Origin: Gemmatimonadota bacterium
GTDB taxonomy: Bacteria; Gemmatimonadota; Gemmatimonadetes; Longimicrobiales; RSA9
Reading direction: 5' to 3'
Length of the DNA: 20,389 nucleotides
Assembly (NCBI GenBank): GCA_019689775.1
Contig: JADGGV010000018.1
Span: forward strand, 1 to 20,389
Every line of letters starts with the position of its first letter. The first letter of the stretch is position 1. The translations under genes were made by a program, and so were the position numbers. Shown piece after piece: positions 1 through 5,757 of this stretch. The notes beneath the pieces are model-generated. The model was not told the DNA's origin and searched no databases. It saw only the letters and a program-made list of their open reading frames with translations.

Positions 1-1
1 G

Positions 2-79
2 CCGCCTCCGGCGGTTCCCGCCGCCGCCTCCGGCAATCCCCTGCTCCGCCTCCGGCGGTCCCGGCGACCGCGGCGAACC
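2..79. repeat. 22-bp tandem repeat, about 3.5 units, at window edge
   Basis: The motif CCGCCTCCGGC begins at 2, 24 and 46, an exact 22-nt period. A degenerate fourth start (CCGCGGCGAACC) is at 68. Copies 1 and 3 read CCGCCTCCGGCGG, which can fold as a 5-bp stem with a TCC loop. The array touches the left end of the window, so its real length is unknown. No gene is visible in 1-137, and no clear promoter or Shine-Dalgarno sequence was seen before the gene at 138. Confidence 0.6.
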
Positions 80-137
80 ACCCCCGCCGTTCGGGGTAAC
101 CCTCGCACCCGATCCCCGACGCACCCGGCCCGATCCC

Positions 138-1115
138 ATGAGCTATCAGCCCACGCCGTTCCGTGCCGCTCGCGGGCTCCGCCACGCGCACGCCCAGACG
201 ATCTTCGGCCGGCTGCTCCGCCGCGAGGGCTGGCGGGCGCTGCGCCGCGAGCGGTGGGAGACCCCGGACGGCGACTTCGTCGACCTCGACTTCGCGCCCG
301 AGCCCGCCGCGGACGGCGCGCCGCTCGTCCTCCTCCTGCACGGCCTCGAGGGCTCGGCCCGCCGCGGCTACGCGATCAACACCTACCGCGCGCTCGCCGC
401 CCGCGGCGTCGGCGCCGTCGGCCTCAACTTCCGCTCGTGCAGCGGCGAGGTGAACCGCACGGCGCGCTTCTACCACTCCGGCGACACGGGCGACATCCGC
501 TTCGTGCTGGAGACTCTCGCCGAGCGCTACCCAGGCCGCCGTCTCGGCGCCATCGGCTTCTCGCTCGGCGGCAACGCGCTCCTCAAGTACCTGGGCGAGG
601 CGGGCGAGGCGGCGCGGGTCTCGGCGGCGGCGGCCGTCTCCATCCCCTTCGACCTCGCCGCCGGCGCCCGCCACCTCGACCGCAGCCGGATGGGGCGCTT
701 CTACACGTCGACCTTCCTGAAGACGTTGCGCGAGAAGGCCGAGGCGAAGCGACCGCTCCTCGACGGCCAGGTCGACCTCGACCGCGTCCGCGGCGCCCGC
801 ACGTTCCGCGAGTTCGACGACGCCGCCACCGCCCCGCTCCACGGCTTCGCCGACGCCGACGACTACTACGCGCGCTCCAGCTCCGCCCGCTTCCTCGAGC
901 GGATCCGCGTCCCCACCCTCCTCCTCCACTCGCGCGACGACCCGTTCCTCCCCGAGGAGGCGATCCCCTGGGCCGCGATCCGTGCCAATCCCTGCCTCCA
1001 CGCCGTGATCACGGACGAGGGCGGACACGTCGGCTTCATCGGTGGAACTCCGTTCCGGCCGAAGTTCTGGGCGGAGGAGGAGGCGGCGCGGTTCCTGGCG
1101 GGTGAGCTGGTGTGA
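138..1115 (+). CDS. YheT-family alpha/beta-fold hydrolase
   Basis: This 325-aa protein has the layout of the YheT/UPF0017 (ABHD1/3-like) alpha/beta hydrolases, which are usually about 320-340 aa. The N-terminal signature FRAARGLRHAHAQTIFG (8-24) is typical of the family. HGLEG (68-72) forms the oxyanion region, GFSLGGN (140-146) carries nucleophile Ser142, RDDPF supplies the acid at Asp267/268, and GGHVGF supplies His297. The catalytic triad therefore looks intact. Family members are thought to be esterases, but the substrate is not established and cannot be read from the sequence. No signal peptide is seen, so it is probably cytoplasmic or membrane-associated. It stands alone on its strand, has no obvious Shine-Dalgarno before ATG 138, and is followed by a long hairpin element before a convergent gene. 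Confidence 0.92.
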   Translation: MSYQPTPFRAARGLRHAHAQTIFGRLLRREGWRALRRERWETPDGDFVDLDFAPEPAADGAPLVLLLHGLEGSARRGYAINTYRALAARGVGAVGLNFRSCSGEVNRTARFYHSGDTGDIRFVLETLAERYPGRRLGAIGFSLGGNALLKYLGEAGEAARVSAAAAVSIPFDLAAGARHLDRSRMGRFYTSTFLKTLREKAEAKRPLLDGQVDLDRVRGARTFREFDDAATAPLHGFADADDYYARSSSARFLERIRVPTLLLHSRDDPFLPEEAIPWAAIRANPCLHAVITDEGGHVGFIGGTPFRPKFWAEEEAARFLAGELV

Positions 1116-1237
1116 TGTCCGGGCTGGCAGATCGGTTGGCCTGTCCCGCCCCACTCCCCCTTCCGAACGGCCGGGAGCGGGAGCGGAACGGAGCGGGTGG
1201 ACTTCGTGTGAACGCGGCGGGGATGGGACGGTTCACC

Positions 1238-1375
1238 CGCCGGCAACTCCTCTTGCTCTTGCTCCTGCTCTTGCTCCTTCTTCTCGAACCTCCCGGCTCG
1301 ATCCTCCAGAGCACGGAGCGTGGAGCGAGGAGGAGCAAGAGCAAGAGCAAGAGCAGGAGCAAGAGGGGCGGGCGC
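1238..1375. repeat. Long imperfect hairpin of GAGCAA/TTGCTC hexamers, copy 1
   Basis: The intergenic region between the convergent genes ending at 1115 and 1389 holds an imperfect inverted repeat made of TTGCTC-type hexamers in the left arm (about 1249-1286) and GAGCAA-type hexamers in the right arm (about 1326-1366). A 21-bp stretch is perfectly complementary: 1256-1276 with 1345-1365. The loop region contains CCTCCCGGCTCGA at 1289-1301. That 13-mer recurs on the opposite strand in the second copy at 12775-12787. No U-tract follows, so this is not a canonical intrinsic terminator, although it sits where a bidirectional terminator would be expected. The preceding 1116-1237 is purine-rich and non-coding, with only a weak 6-bp inverted repeat GTGAAC/GTTCAC (1208-1236). 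Confidence 0.8.
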
Positions 1376-1388
1376 GCGTGGGAGAGAC

Positions 1389-2177
1389 CTAGAGCAGCGA
1401 CTTGATCCACCCCCCGTCGACCGCCACCGACTGCCCGGTCACGTAGCCCGCGCGCTCGGACGCCAGGAACGCGACCATCGCGGCGAACTCGCGGGGCTCG
1501 CCGAGGCGGTCCATCGGGATCTCGTCGACCCAGGCGCGCATCGCCTCGGCGGGCGTGATCCCGCGCTCGCGCGAGGCCCGCTCGGCGAGCTGCACGACGC
1601 GCTCCGTCGCCGTGTAGCCGGGGAGCACGTTGTTGACGGTGATGCCGTACGGCGCGACCTCGTCGGCGAGCGTGCGCGCGAAGCCCGTCACGGCCGCGCG
1701 CAGGCTGTTCGACAGGATCAGGTTCGCGACCGGCTGCTTCGCGGCGATCGACGTGATGTTCAGGATGCGCCCCCAGCGCCGCAGCTTCATCCCCGGCAGC
1801 ACCGCCCGCGTCAGCTCGACGGCGCTGCGCAGCGTGAGGCGGAACGCGGCCTCCCAGGCAGCCGCGTCGTGGGCCTCGAACGGCCCGGCGGGCGGGCCGC
1901 CCGCGTTGTTCACGAGGATGTCGACGCGGTCGTAGGCGTCGAGCGCGGCCCGGACGACGGCCTCGATCCCCTCCGTCGTGGACACGTCCGCCGCGACGGC
2001 GACGACGTTCGCGCCCCTGGCCGCGAGCGCCGCCCGCGTCTCCTCCAGCGCCGCCTCGCCGCGCGCGCACAGGCAGAGGCGGGCGCCCTCGGCGGCCAGC
2101 TCCTCGGCGACGGCGCGGCCGAGCCCCCGGCTCGACGCGGCGACCAGCGCGACTTTCCCCCGCAGTCCCAGGTCCAT
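1389..2177 (-). CDS. Divergent short-chain dehydrogenase/reductase (FabG-like, atypical active site)
   Basis: This 262-aa protein has the full SDR Rossmann layout and length: an N-terminal glycine motif, NNAG (90-93), Ser143, PG at 186-187, and a C-terminal FLASERAGYVTGQSVAVDGG. Two hallmarks are altered. The TGxxxGxG motif reads AASSRGLG (13-20), and the YxxxK catalytic pair aligns with S156 and R160 in LSNSLRAAV. This matches, from memory, the BKR_like_SDR_like subgroup that includes Aeropyrum APE0912, which is noted for an imperfect cofactor motif and catalytic tetrad. Function is therefore uncertain; it may be a reductase with a shifted active site or a non-catalytic homologue. ATG 2177 was chosen because MDLGLRGKVALV is the usual N-terminus. 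It starts 2 nt after the cupin stop codon, so the two are probably translationally coupled. Confidence 0.9.
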   Translation of the reverse strand: MDLGLRGKVALVAASSRGLGRAVAEELAAEGARLCLCARGEAALEETRAALAARGANVVAVAADVSTTEGIEAVVRAALDAYDRVDILVNNAGGPPAGPFEAHDAAAWEAAFRLTLRSAVELTRAVLPGMKLRRWGRILNITSIAAKQPVANLILSNSLRAAVTGFARTLADEVAPYGITVNNVLPGYTATERVVQLAERASRERGITPAEAMRAWVDEIPMDRLGEPREFAAMVAFLASERAGYVTGQSVAVDGGWIKSLL

Positions 2178-2179
2178 GG

Positions 2180-2548
2180 CTACGTCCGGTGGAAGTAGTC
2201 GTCGGTCCGGTCCAGCCAGTCCTGGCGGGGCGGCGAGAAGATGTCGACGTCCAGCGTGTCCTCGAGCGCCTCGGCCTTGTGCGGCACGTTGGACGGGATG
2301 TGCAGCACCTCGCCCGGTCGGACGACGATCTCCTCCGCCTCGTCCTCTCCGATCCAGAAGCGGAGCGCGCCCTCCAGGATGTAGGTGATCTGCTCGTTCT
2401 CGTGCGCGTGCCGCGGGACGACACACCCCTTCTTCAGGTAGACGTGGGCGAGCATCAGCCGGTCGCCCGTGATGAGCCGCCGGTCCAGCAGATCGGTGAC
2501 CGTCTCGCGGGGCATGTCCTCCCAGCGGTAGAACGTGACGCCAGCCAT
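2180..2548 (-). CDS. Single-domain cupin protein
   Basis: This 122-aa protein is one cupin barrel. Motif 1 is GCVVPRHAHENEQITYILEG (41-60), with metal ligands His47 and His49 and probably Glu52 or Gln53. Motif 2 is PGEVLHIPSNVPH (78-90), with His90. All usual ligand positions are filled, so a bound divalent metal is likely. Small cupins of this kind are hard to assign; many act as sensors, isomerases or dioxygenases. ATG 2548 is preceded by GGAG about 6-7 nt upstream. It is first in a two-gene operon with the SDR that begins 2 nt beyond its stop codon, so the pair may act on the same carbonyl or hydroxy compound, which is an inference. Confidence 0.88.
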   Translation of the reverse strand: MAGVTFYRWEDMPRETVTDLLDRRLITGDRLMLAHVYLKKGCVVPRHAHENEQITYILEGALRFWIGEDEAEEIVVRPGEVLHIPSNVPHKAEALEDTLDVDIFSPPRQDWLDRTDDYFHRT

Positions 2549-2593
2549 GTGCGCTCCGGGTGTGTGGGGATGGGATCGATGGACCAGCGGCGG

Positions 2594-2622
2594 AGAGTAG
2601 GCGACGAGCCGGGCGGCGGCAA
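2594..2622 (-). promoter_or_regulatory. Probable sigma-70 promoter for cupin-SDR operon
   Basis: Read on the minus strand, TTGCCG (2622-2617) and TACTCT (2599-2594) are separated by exactly 17 nt. This places a transcription start near 2587, about 40 nt before the cupin ATG at 2548, with GGAG in between. It is a pattern match only. The rest of the 2549-2687 gap shows no gene. Confidence 0.45.
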
Positions 2623-2687
2623 GCCGGCGGCGCTGCTCCGCGCGCGTAGCCGCTCCGGCACGCGGGGGTCCGTGATCCGAGCGCCCG

Positions 2688-3932
2688 TCAGCGCCCCGTC
2701 CGTCGCAGCAGCGCCCCGACCAGCTTCGGCCCGATGCGGATCGGCTCGATCAGGCGGTGCAGCCGGATGTGTCCGCGCCAGACGCCGAGCGTGACCCATT
2801 GCTCGGGGTCCTTGGGCGTCGTGGCGCGGCTCCAGAGGAAGCGGAGTCCGTCGCGGCGTCGCTCGTGCAGGTGCATCAGGAAGCGCTCGCGCTGCCATGC
2901 CCACGCCGCGCCGGTGCGCCCCGGCTCGTCGGCGTCGTCGAGGAGGACGCGCCAGGTCACGTCCTGGAGCCGCGCGAGCGCGCGGTCGGCCGCCGCCCGC
3001 GCCAGGACCGCCGCGGGGAGCGGCATGTCGAGGATGCGGTGGGCGACGACGGCGCCGAGGAGCACCGCCCGCTGGCAGCCGAGCGGCGTGGCGCGGCCGA
3101 GGATCCGCTCCCACGCGGCGGCGTCGAGCCGCTCGCCGACGACGGCCACGTTGACGACCCACTCGAGCCGGCTCCAGAGGTGCCGGGCGCCGTGGATGCA
3201 AAGGACCAGCAGCAGGTCCTCGTCCCCGAGCATCGGCAGGGATGCGCCCCCCAGCCGGGCGTGCTCGAGCCGCGGCGCGACGGTGTGCAGGTCGAGCGGG
3301 GCGAGGAGGCGCCAGCTCGTGAACGCCCAGTGCAGCTCGACGGCGAAGCCGGCCGGATGCTCGAACGGCTCACAGTGCCACCGGTCCCGCATGATCGCCT
3401 GCTTCGCGGCCGAGAGCGCGTGGCGCGGCTCGTACCCCCGCGCCAGGAGCACCCGACGGGCCGCGTCGTACGCCTCCGGGGCGACGAGGATGTCGAGGTC
3501 GCCGGCCTGCCGCAGCCCCGGGCCGCCGTACAGCCGCGCGGCCATCGCCTGCCCCTTGTACGGCACGGCCGTGACGCCGGCCTCGGCGAAGAGGCGGAGC
3601 AGCGTGATCAGCTCCCCCGCGAGCTCGAGGCTGCGCACGGCGTTCTCGACGAAGAATGCGCGCAGCGTCGCGAGGGACTCCGCGGGGACCTGCTGGCGGC
3701 CGGCCCGGTCGAGGTTCTGGTAGAGGAGGGGGAGCAGGCCGTGGCGGCGCGCGAGCCGGATCGCCCGGTCCCAGTCGAGGCGCCGCTCGAGGAGCGCCGC
3801 GATCCGTGCCCGCCGCGCCCCATCCAGGCGCGGATGCGCGCAGGCGACGAGCAGCTCCATCTCCGCGGCGCGCGGGGTGCCCGTGCGTGGCGGCGGCGGC
3901 GCCGGCGCGGTCCCGTCTGGCTGCCAGCCCAT
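2688..3932 (-). CDS. NTP_transf_5-family putative nucleotidyltransferase
   Basis: This 414-aa protein matches the uncharacterised nucleotidyltransferase family NTP_transf_5 (PF14907). The core is PYKGQAMAARLYGGPGLRQA (124-143), followed by GDLDILV (144-150), which contains the DxD metal-binding pair D145/D147. VELHW (198-202) is a third conserved patch. The all-helical C-terminal half is usual for the family. By recollection, such proteins are often encoded beside lasso-peptide-type B2 proteases, PqqD-like proteins and asparagine synthase-like cyclases, and they are assumed to modify a peptide or small molecule, although no reaction is known to me. Here a B2 homologue lies 96 nt upstream on the same strand. 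ATG 3932 is favoured by a GAGG 9 nt upstream; Met25 (3860) is a possible alternative, since residues 1-24 are Pro-rich and poorly family-like. Confidence 0.85.
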   Translation of the reverse strand: MGWQPDGTAPAPPPPRTGTPRAAEMELLVACAHPRLDGARRARIAALLERRLDWDRAIRLARRHGLLPLLYQNLDRAGRQQVPAESLATLRAFFVENAVRSLELAGELITLLRLFAEAGVTAVPYKGQAMAARLYGGPGLRQAGDLDILVAPEAYDAARRVLLARGYEPRHALSAAKQAIMRDRWHCEPFEHPAGFAVELHWAFTSWRLLAPLDLHTVAPRLEHARLGGASLPMLGDEDLLLVLCIHGARHLWSRLEWVVNVAVVGERLDAAAWERILGRATPLGCQRAVLLGAVVAHRILDMPLPAAVLARAAADRALARLQDVTWRVLLDDADEPGRTGAAWAWQRERFLMHLHERRRDGLRFLWSRATTPKDPEQWVTLGVWRGHIRLHRLIEPIRIGPKLVGALLRRTGR

Positions 3933-4028
3933 CGTGCAACCTCACTCGAGCGGGGTCGATCGCGGAGCCCCCGGGCGTGGCGGCCAACGCGTCACGTCCG
4001 CGGGCGGGGGGTCCGGCTCCGGCGGCGG

Positions 4029-4475
4029 TCAGAGCACGCCGCGCAGATCCGGGAACGGCCGAAAGGCTCCCGCGGCCGGCTCGCCGATGACGGCCCGTCC
4101 CTCGCACTCCACCCAGGCGTGCGCGCGGACGGCGCCGCCCGGATCCCGGGCAACGCCGACCCGCAGCTCGGAGGGGTAGCCGTGGAGGGCGAGCAGCACG
4201 CGCCCGGCGAGCGCCTGCGTCAGACACGTCGCGGCGGGGATGTGGCGGCCGACGCGCTCGACGCCCCGGCCGATCCGATCGGCAGCGAGGCGGCGTCGGC
4301 CGCGGGGCGCATACCGGCGCACGATCCGCTCCACGCCGCGGAGGAGCGTCCGGGTGGGGATCGTCGCCAGGGCCACGCGGATCCCCGCAACCAGCCCGGC
4401 GCTCGTGAGCAGGAGTCTGCGCTCGGAGGGCGGCAGCGCGGCGAGCCGCCGGAAGCGCTGCGTGATCCGCGGCAT
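4029..4475 (-). CDS. Lasso-peptide B2-type transglutaminase-like cysteine protease
   Basis: This 148-aa protein has the size and motifs of a stand-alone lasso-peptide biosynthesis B2 protein (McjB C-terminal-like, Transglut_core3, PF13471). Features are an N-terminal LPPSERRLLLTSAGLVAGIR helix, ATCLTQALA (82-90) with nucleophile Cys84, LHGYPSELRVGVAR (97-110), and AHAWVE (118-123) with His119. The third triad residue is less clear; Glu132 in IGEP may stand where Asp is usual. In lasso systems B2 cleaves the leader from the precursor peptide with help from a B1/RRE protein. Only a nucleotidyltransferase gene follows (96 nt gap); no B1, cyclase or convincing precursor is in the window. ATG 4475 was chosen by homology. 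The frame stays open to 4727, but that extension is Arg/Pro-rich and looks non-coding. A GGAGG lies about 11 nt before the ATG. Confidence 0.85.
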   Translation of the reverse strand: MPRITQRFRRLAALPPSERRLLLTSAGLVAGIRVALATIPTRTLLRGVERIVRRYAPRGRRRLAADRIGRGVERVGRHIPAATCLTQALAGRVLLALHGYPSELRVGVARDPGGAVRAHAWVECEGRAVIGEPAAGAFRPFPDLRGVL

Positions 4476-4671
4476 ATCGTGACCCGCCTCCGCGGGATCG
4501 GGGGTCGCGCCGCGATGCGGCCGCGGGCGGGGGCGGCCGCCGATGTGGCGCTCCGGGCAAGGTAATCGCTCGGGGGCGCGGGCCGGTAGTCTCATGTTCG
4601 TCGGCGGGCGCCGTCGTCGCCGCCGCGGCGCCGTGCCACGGCCCGCGCATCCGACCGCGGACCGCCGCCGG

Positions 4672-4700
4672 TTGACCCGCCGCCCTCGGCCGGCTAGCTT
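4672..4700 (+). promoter_or_regulatory. Probable promoter of the his operon
   Basis: TTGACC (4672-4677) and TAGCTT (4695-4700) are separated by exactly 17 nt. The -10 hexamer ends only 7 nt before the leader-peptide ATG at 4708, so the predicted start site falls on or within a few bases of the ATG. The same gap between the divergent operons (4476-4671) otherwise shows no gene and no clear promoter for the B2 gene. Confidence 0.6.
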
Positions 4701-4707
4701 TCGCGCC

Positions 4708-4803
4708 ATGACGACGCTCGGCCGCATGACCCGCCATCTGCACCACGCGCATCACCACGGCCCCGACGGGTCGCGGAGCGGGCGCGTGTGCCGGCCGGTG
4801 TAG
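4708..4803 (+). CDS. hisL: His operon leader peptide
   Basis: This is a 31-codon ORF ending at TAG 4801. Codons 10-17 read H-L-H-H-A-H-H-H (4735-4758), six histidines in eight codons, followed by GPD, reminiscent of the His-run-plus-PD ending of enterobacterial HisL. It sits between a promoter and an intrinsic terminator directly ahead of hisG, which is the layout of a translation-coupled attenuator: ribosomes stalling at His codons when charged tRNA-His is scarce would prevent termination. No Shine-Dalgarno precedes ATG 4708 or the in-frame ATG 4726, so the message may be leaderless. The peptide itself probably has no function beyond sensing. Confidence 0.85.
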   Translation: MTTLGRMTRHLHHAHHHGPDGSRSGRVCRPV

Positions 4804-4842
4804 GCGCAGCGAGCCCAGCGCAATCGAGCTCCGCGGTCCGTC
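4765..4842 (+). promoter_or_regulatory. Predicted antiterminator pairing of the his attenuator
   Basis: GACGGGTCGCGG at 4765-4776, starting 7 nt after the last His codon, can pair with the 5' arm of the terminator, CCGCGGTCCGTC at 4831-4842, over 12 continuous pairs including two tandem G-U wobbles. The same segment is identical at 11 of 12 positions to the terminator 3' arm (4848-4859), so the two structures are mutually exclusive. A competing upstream hairpin may form between CACGGCC (4756-4762) and GGCCGGTG (4793-4800), which overlaps the last His codon. Confidence 0.65.
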
Positions 4843-4866
4843 TCCGGGACGGGCCGCGGTTTTTTT
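4831..4866 (+). terminator. Intrinsic terminator (attenuator) ahead of hisG
   Basis: CCGCGGTCCGTC (4831-4842), a 5-nt loop TCCGG and GACGGGCCGCGG (4848-4859) form a 12-bp stem with one G-U pair. Seven T residues (4860-4866) follow. This is the clearest intrinsic terminator in the window. It lies between the leader-peptide stop codon and hisG, so it must act conditionally. Confidence 0.9.
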
Positions 4867-4881
4867 GCATTCACCGGGACG

Positions 4882-5757
4882 ATGGACGGGGCGATGATCC
4901 GCATCGCGTTGCCGAACAAGGGGCGGCTCGCGGAAGGCGCGCGCGAGATCCTGGAGCGCGCGGGGCTGGAGTTCGACATGGCGCACGAGCGCTCGCTTCA
5001 GGCGTCGCTCGGCGGCGAGTTCGAGGCGCTGTTCGTGCGCGCCGACGACATCCCGGAGTTCGTCGCCGACGGCGCGGCGGACGTTGGGATCACGGGACGC
5101 GACCTGGTCGAGGAGTGCGGCCGGGAGCTGCGCGTCCTCCTCGACCTCGGCTTCGGCCGCTGCCGGCTCGCCGTCGCGGCGCGCGAGGACGACGGGATCG
5201 ACGCGGTCGCCGCGATCCCGGCCGGCACCCGCGTCGCCACGGCGTTCCCGCGCCTGGCGCGCCGCTACTTCGAGGCGGCGGGCTGCGACGTCGTGATCGT
5301 CCCGGTCTCGGGCGCCGCCGAGGTCGCGCCGCACCTGGGCGTCGCCGACATCATCGTGGACCTCGTCTCGACCGGCTCGACGCTGAAGACGAACGGGCTG
5401 CGCGAGGTGGCGACGGTGCTCGAGTCCTCGGCGCTCCTCGTCTCGCGGCCGGCGATCCTCGACGACCCGCTCGCCGGGCGCAAGGTCCGGGAGCTGACCG
5501 TCGCGCTCGAGTCGGTCGTCCGCGCCGAGGGGAAGCGCTACCTGATGGCGAACGTGCGCAAGGACGCGCTGGCGACGGTCAAGGAGATCCTGCCGGGGAT
5601 CTCCGGCCCCACCATCGTGGACGTGCTCGATCACGGCGACTGGGTCGCCGCGCACGCCGTCGTCGACCGGCGCGAGCTGTACCGCGTCATCGCCGAGCTG
5701 AAGGCGATCGGCGCGACCGGGATCCTGGTGACGAAGATCGAGAGGCTGATGCCATGA
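4882..5757 (+). CDS. hisG: ATP phosphoribosyltransferase, long form
   Basis: HisG catalyses the first committed step, ATP + PRPP to phosphoribosyl-ATP. The N-terminus MIRIALPNKGRLAEGA, the GITGRDLVEE loop and the PRPP-binding stretch VDLVSTGSTLKTNGLREV are all present. At 287-291 aa it is the long form, with a C-terminal ACT-like domain (roughly the last 75 residues, ending LKAIGATGILVTKIERLM) that in this family binds histidine for feedback inhibition. A separate HisZ is therefore not needed. Two starts are possible: ATG 4882 and ATG 4894. The second gives the usual family N-terminus and is preceded by GGACGGGG; the first has only GGGA. Its stop codon overlaps the hisDC ATG (ATGA at 5754-5757). 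Expression is predicted to be set by the attenuator immediately upstream. Confidence 0.95.
   Translation: MDGAMIRIALPNKGRLAEGAREILERAGLEFDMAHERSLQASLGGEFEALFVRADDIPEFVADGAADVGITGRDLVEECGRELRVLLDLGFGRCRLAVAAREDDGIDAVAAIPAGTRVATAFPRLARRYFEAAGCDVVIVPVSGAAEVAPHLGVADIIVDLVSTGSTLKTNGLREVATVLESSALLVSRPAILDDPLAGRKVRELTVALESVVRAEGKRYLMANVRKDALATVKEILPGISGPTIVDVLDHGDWVAAHAVVDRRELYRVIAELKAIGATGILVTKIERLMP

Noticed and set aside
2..79. CRISPR array at the left edge
   Set aside because: The units are 22 bp head to tail with no unique 30-40 bp spacers and no cas genes nearby.
1112..1405. Frames encoding poly-leucine or Arg/Ser-Lys runs across the hexamer hairpin
   Set aside because: The low-complexity peptide is a direct translation of the TTGCTC/GAGCAA repeats. 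It has no ribosome binding site, and the region lies between two convergent genes.
3942..3995. 17-aa minus-strand ORF (GTG start) between the B2 and nucleotidyltransferase genes as a peptide substrate
   Set aside because: It has no Shine-Dalgarno and no recognisable leader/core pattern such as the conserved Thr two residues before the core or a core Gly1 with Asp/Glu at 7-9. Short open frames are expected by chance here.
4476..4727. N-terminal extension of the B2 protein, or a separate lasso precursor in that extension
   Set aside because: The extension is in frame with B2 with no stop codon between, is dominated by Arg/Pro/Gly, lacks a leader-like sequence, and overlaps the his promoter region.
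3370..5655. A 761-codon open frame on the minus strand (and a similar one at 5631-7664)
   Set aside because: Both run antisense to well-identified genes, are Arg/Ala/Gly-rich without any domain, and result from the scarcity of stop codons in GC-rich DNA.
4788..5753. A longer frame upstream of and in frame with hisD
   Set aside because: It overlaps hisG in another frame and reads as Arg/Gly-rich shadow sequence. ATG 5754, overlapping the hisG stop codon, gives the standard HisD N-terminus.
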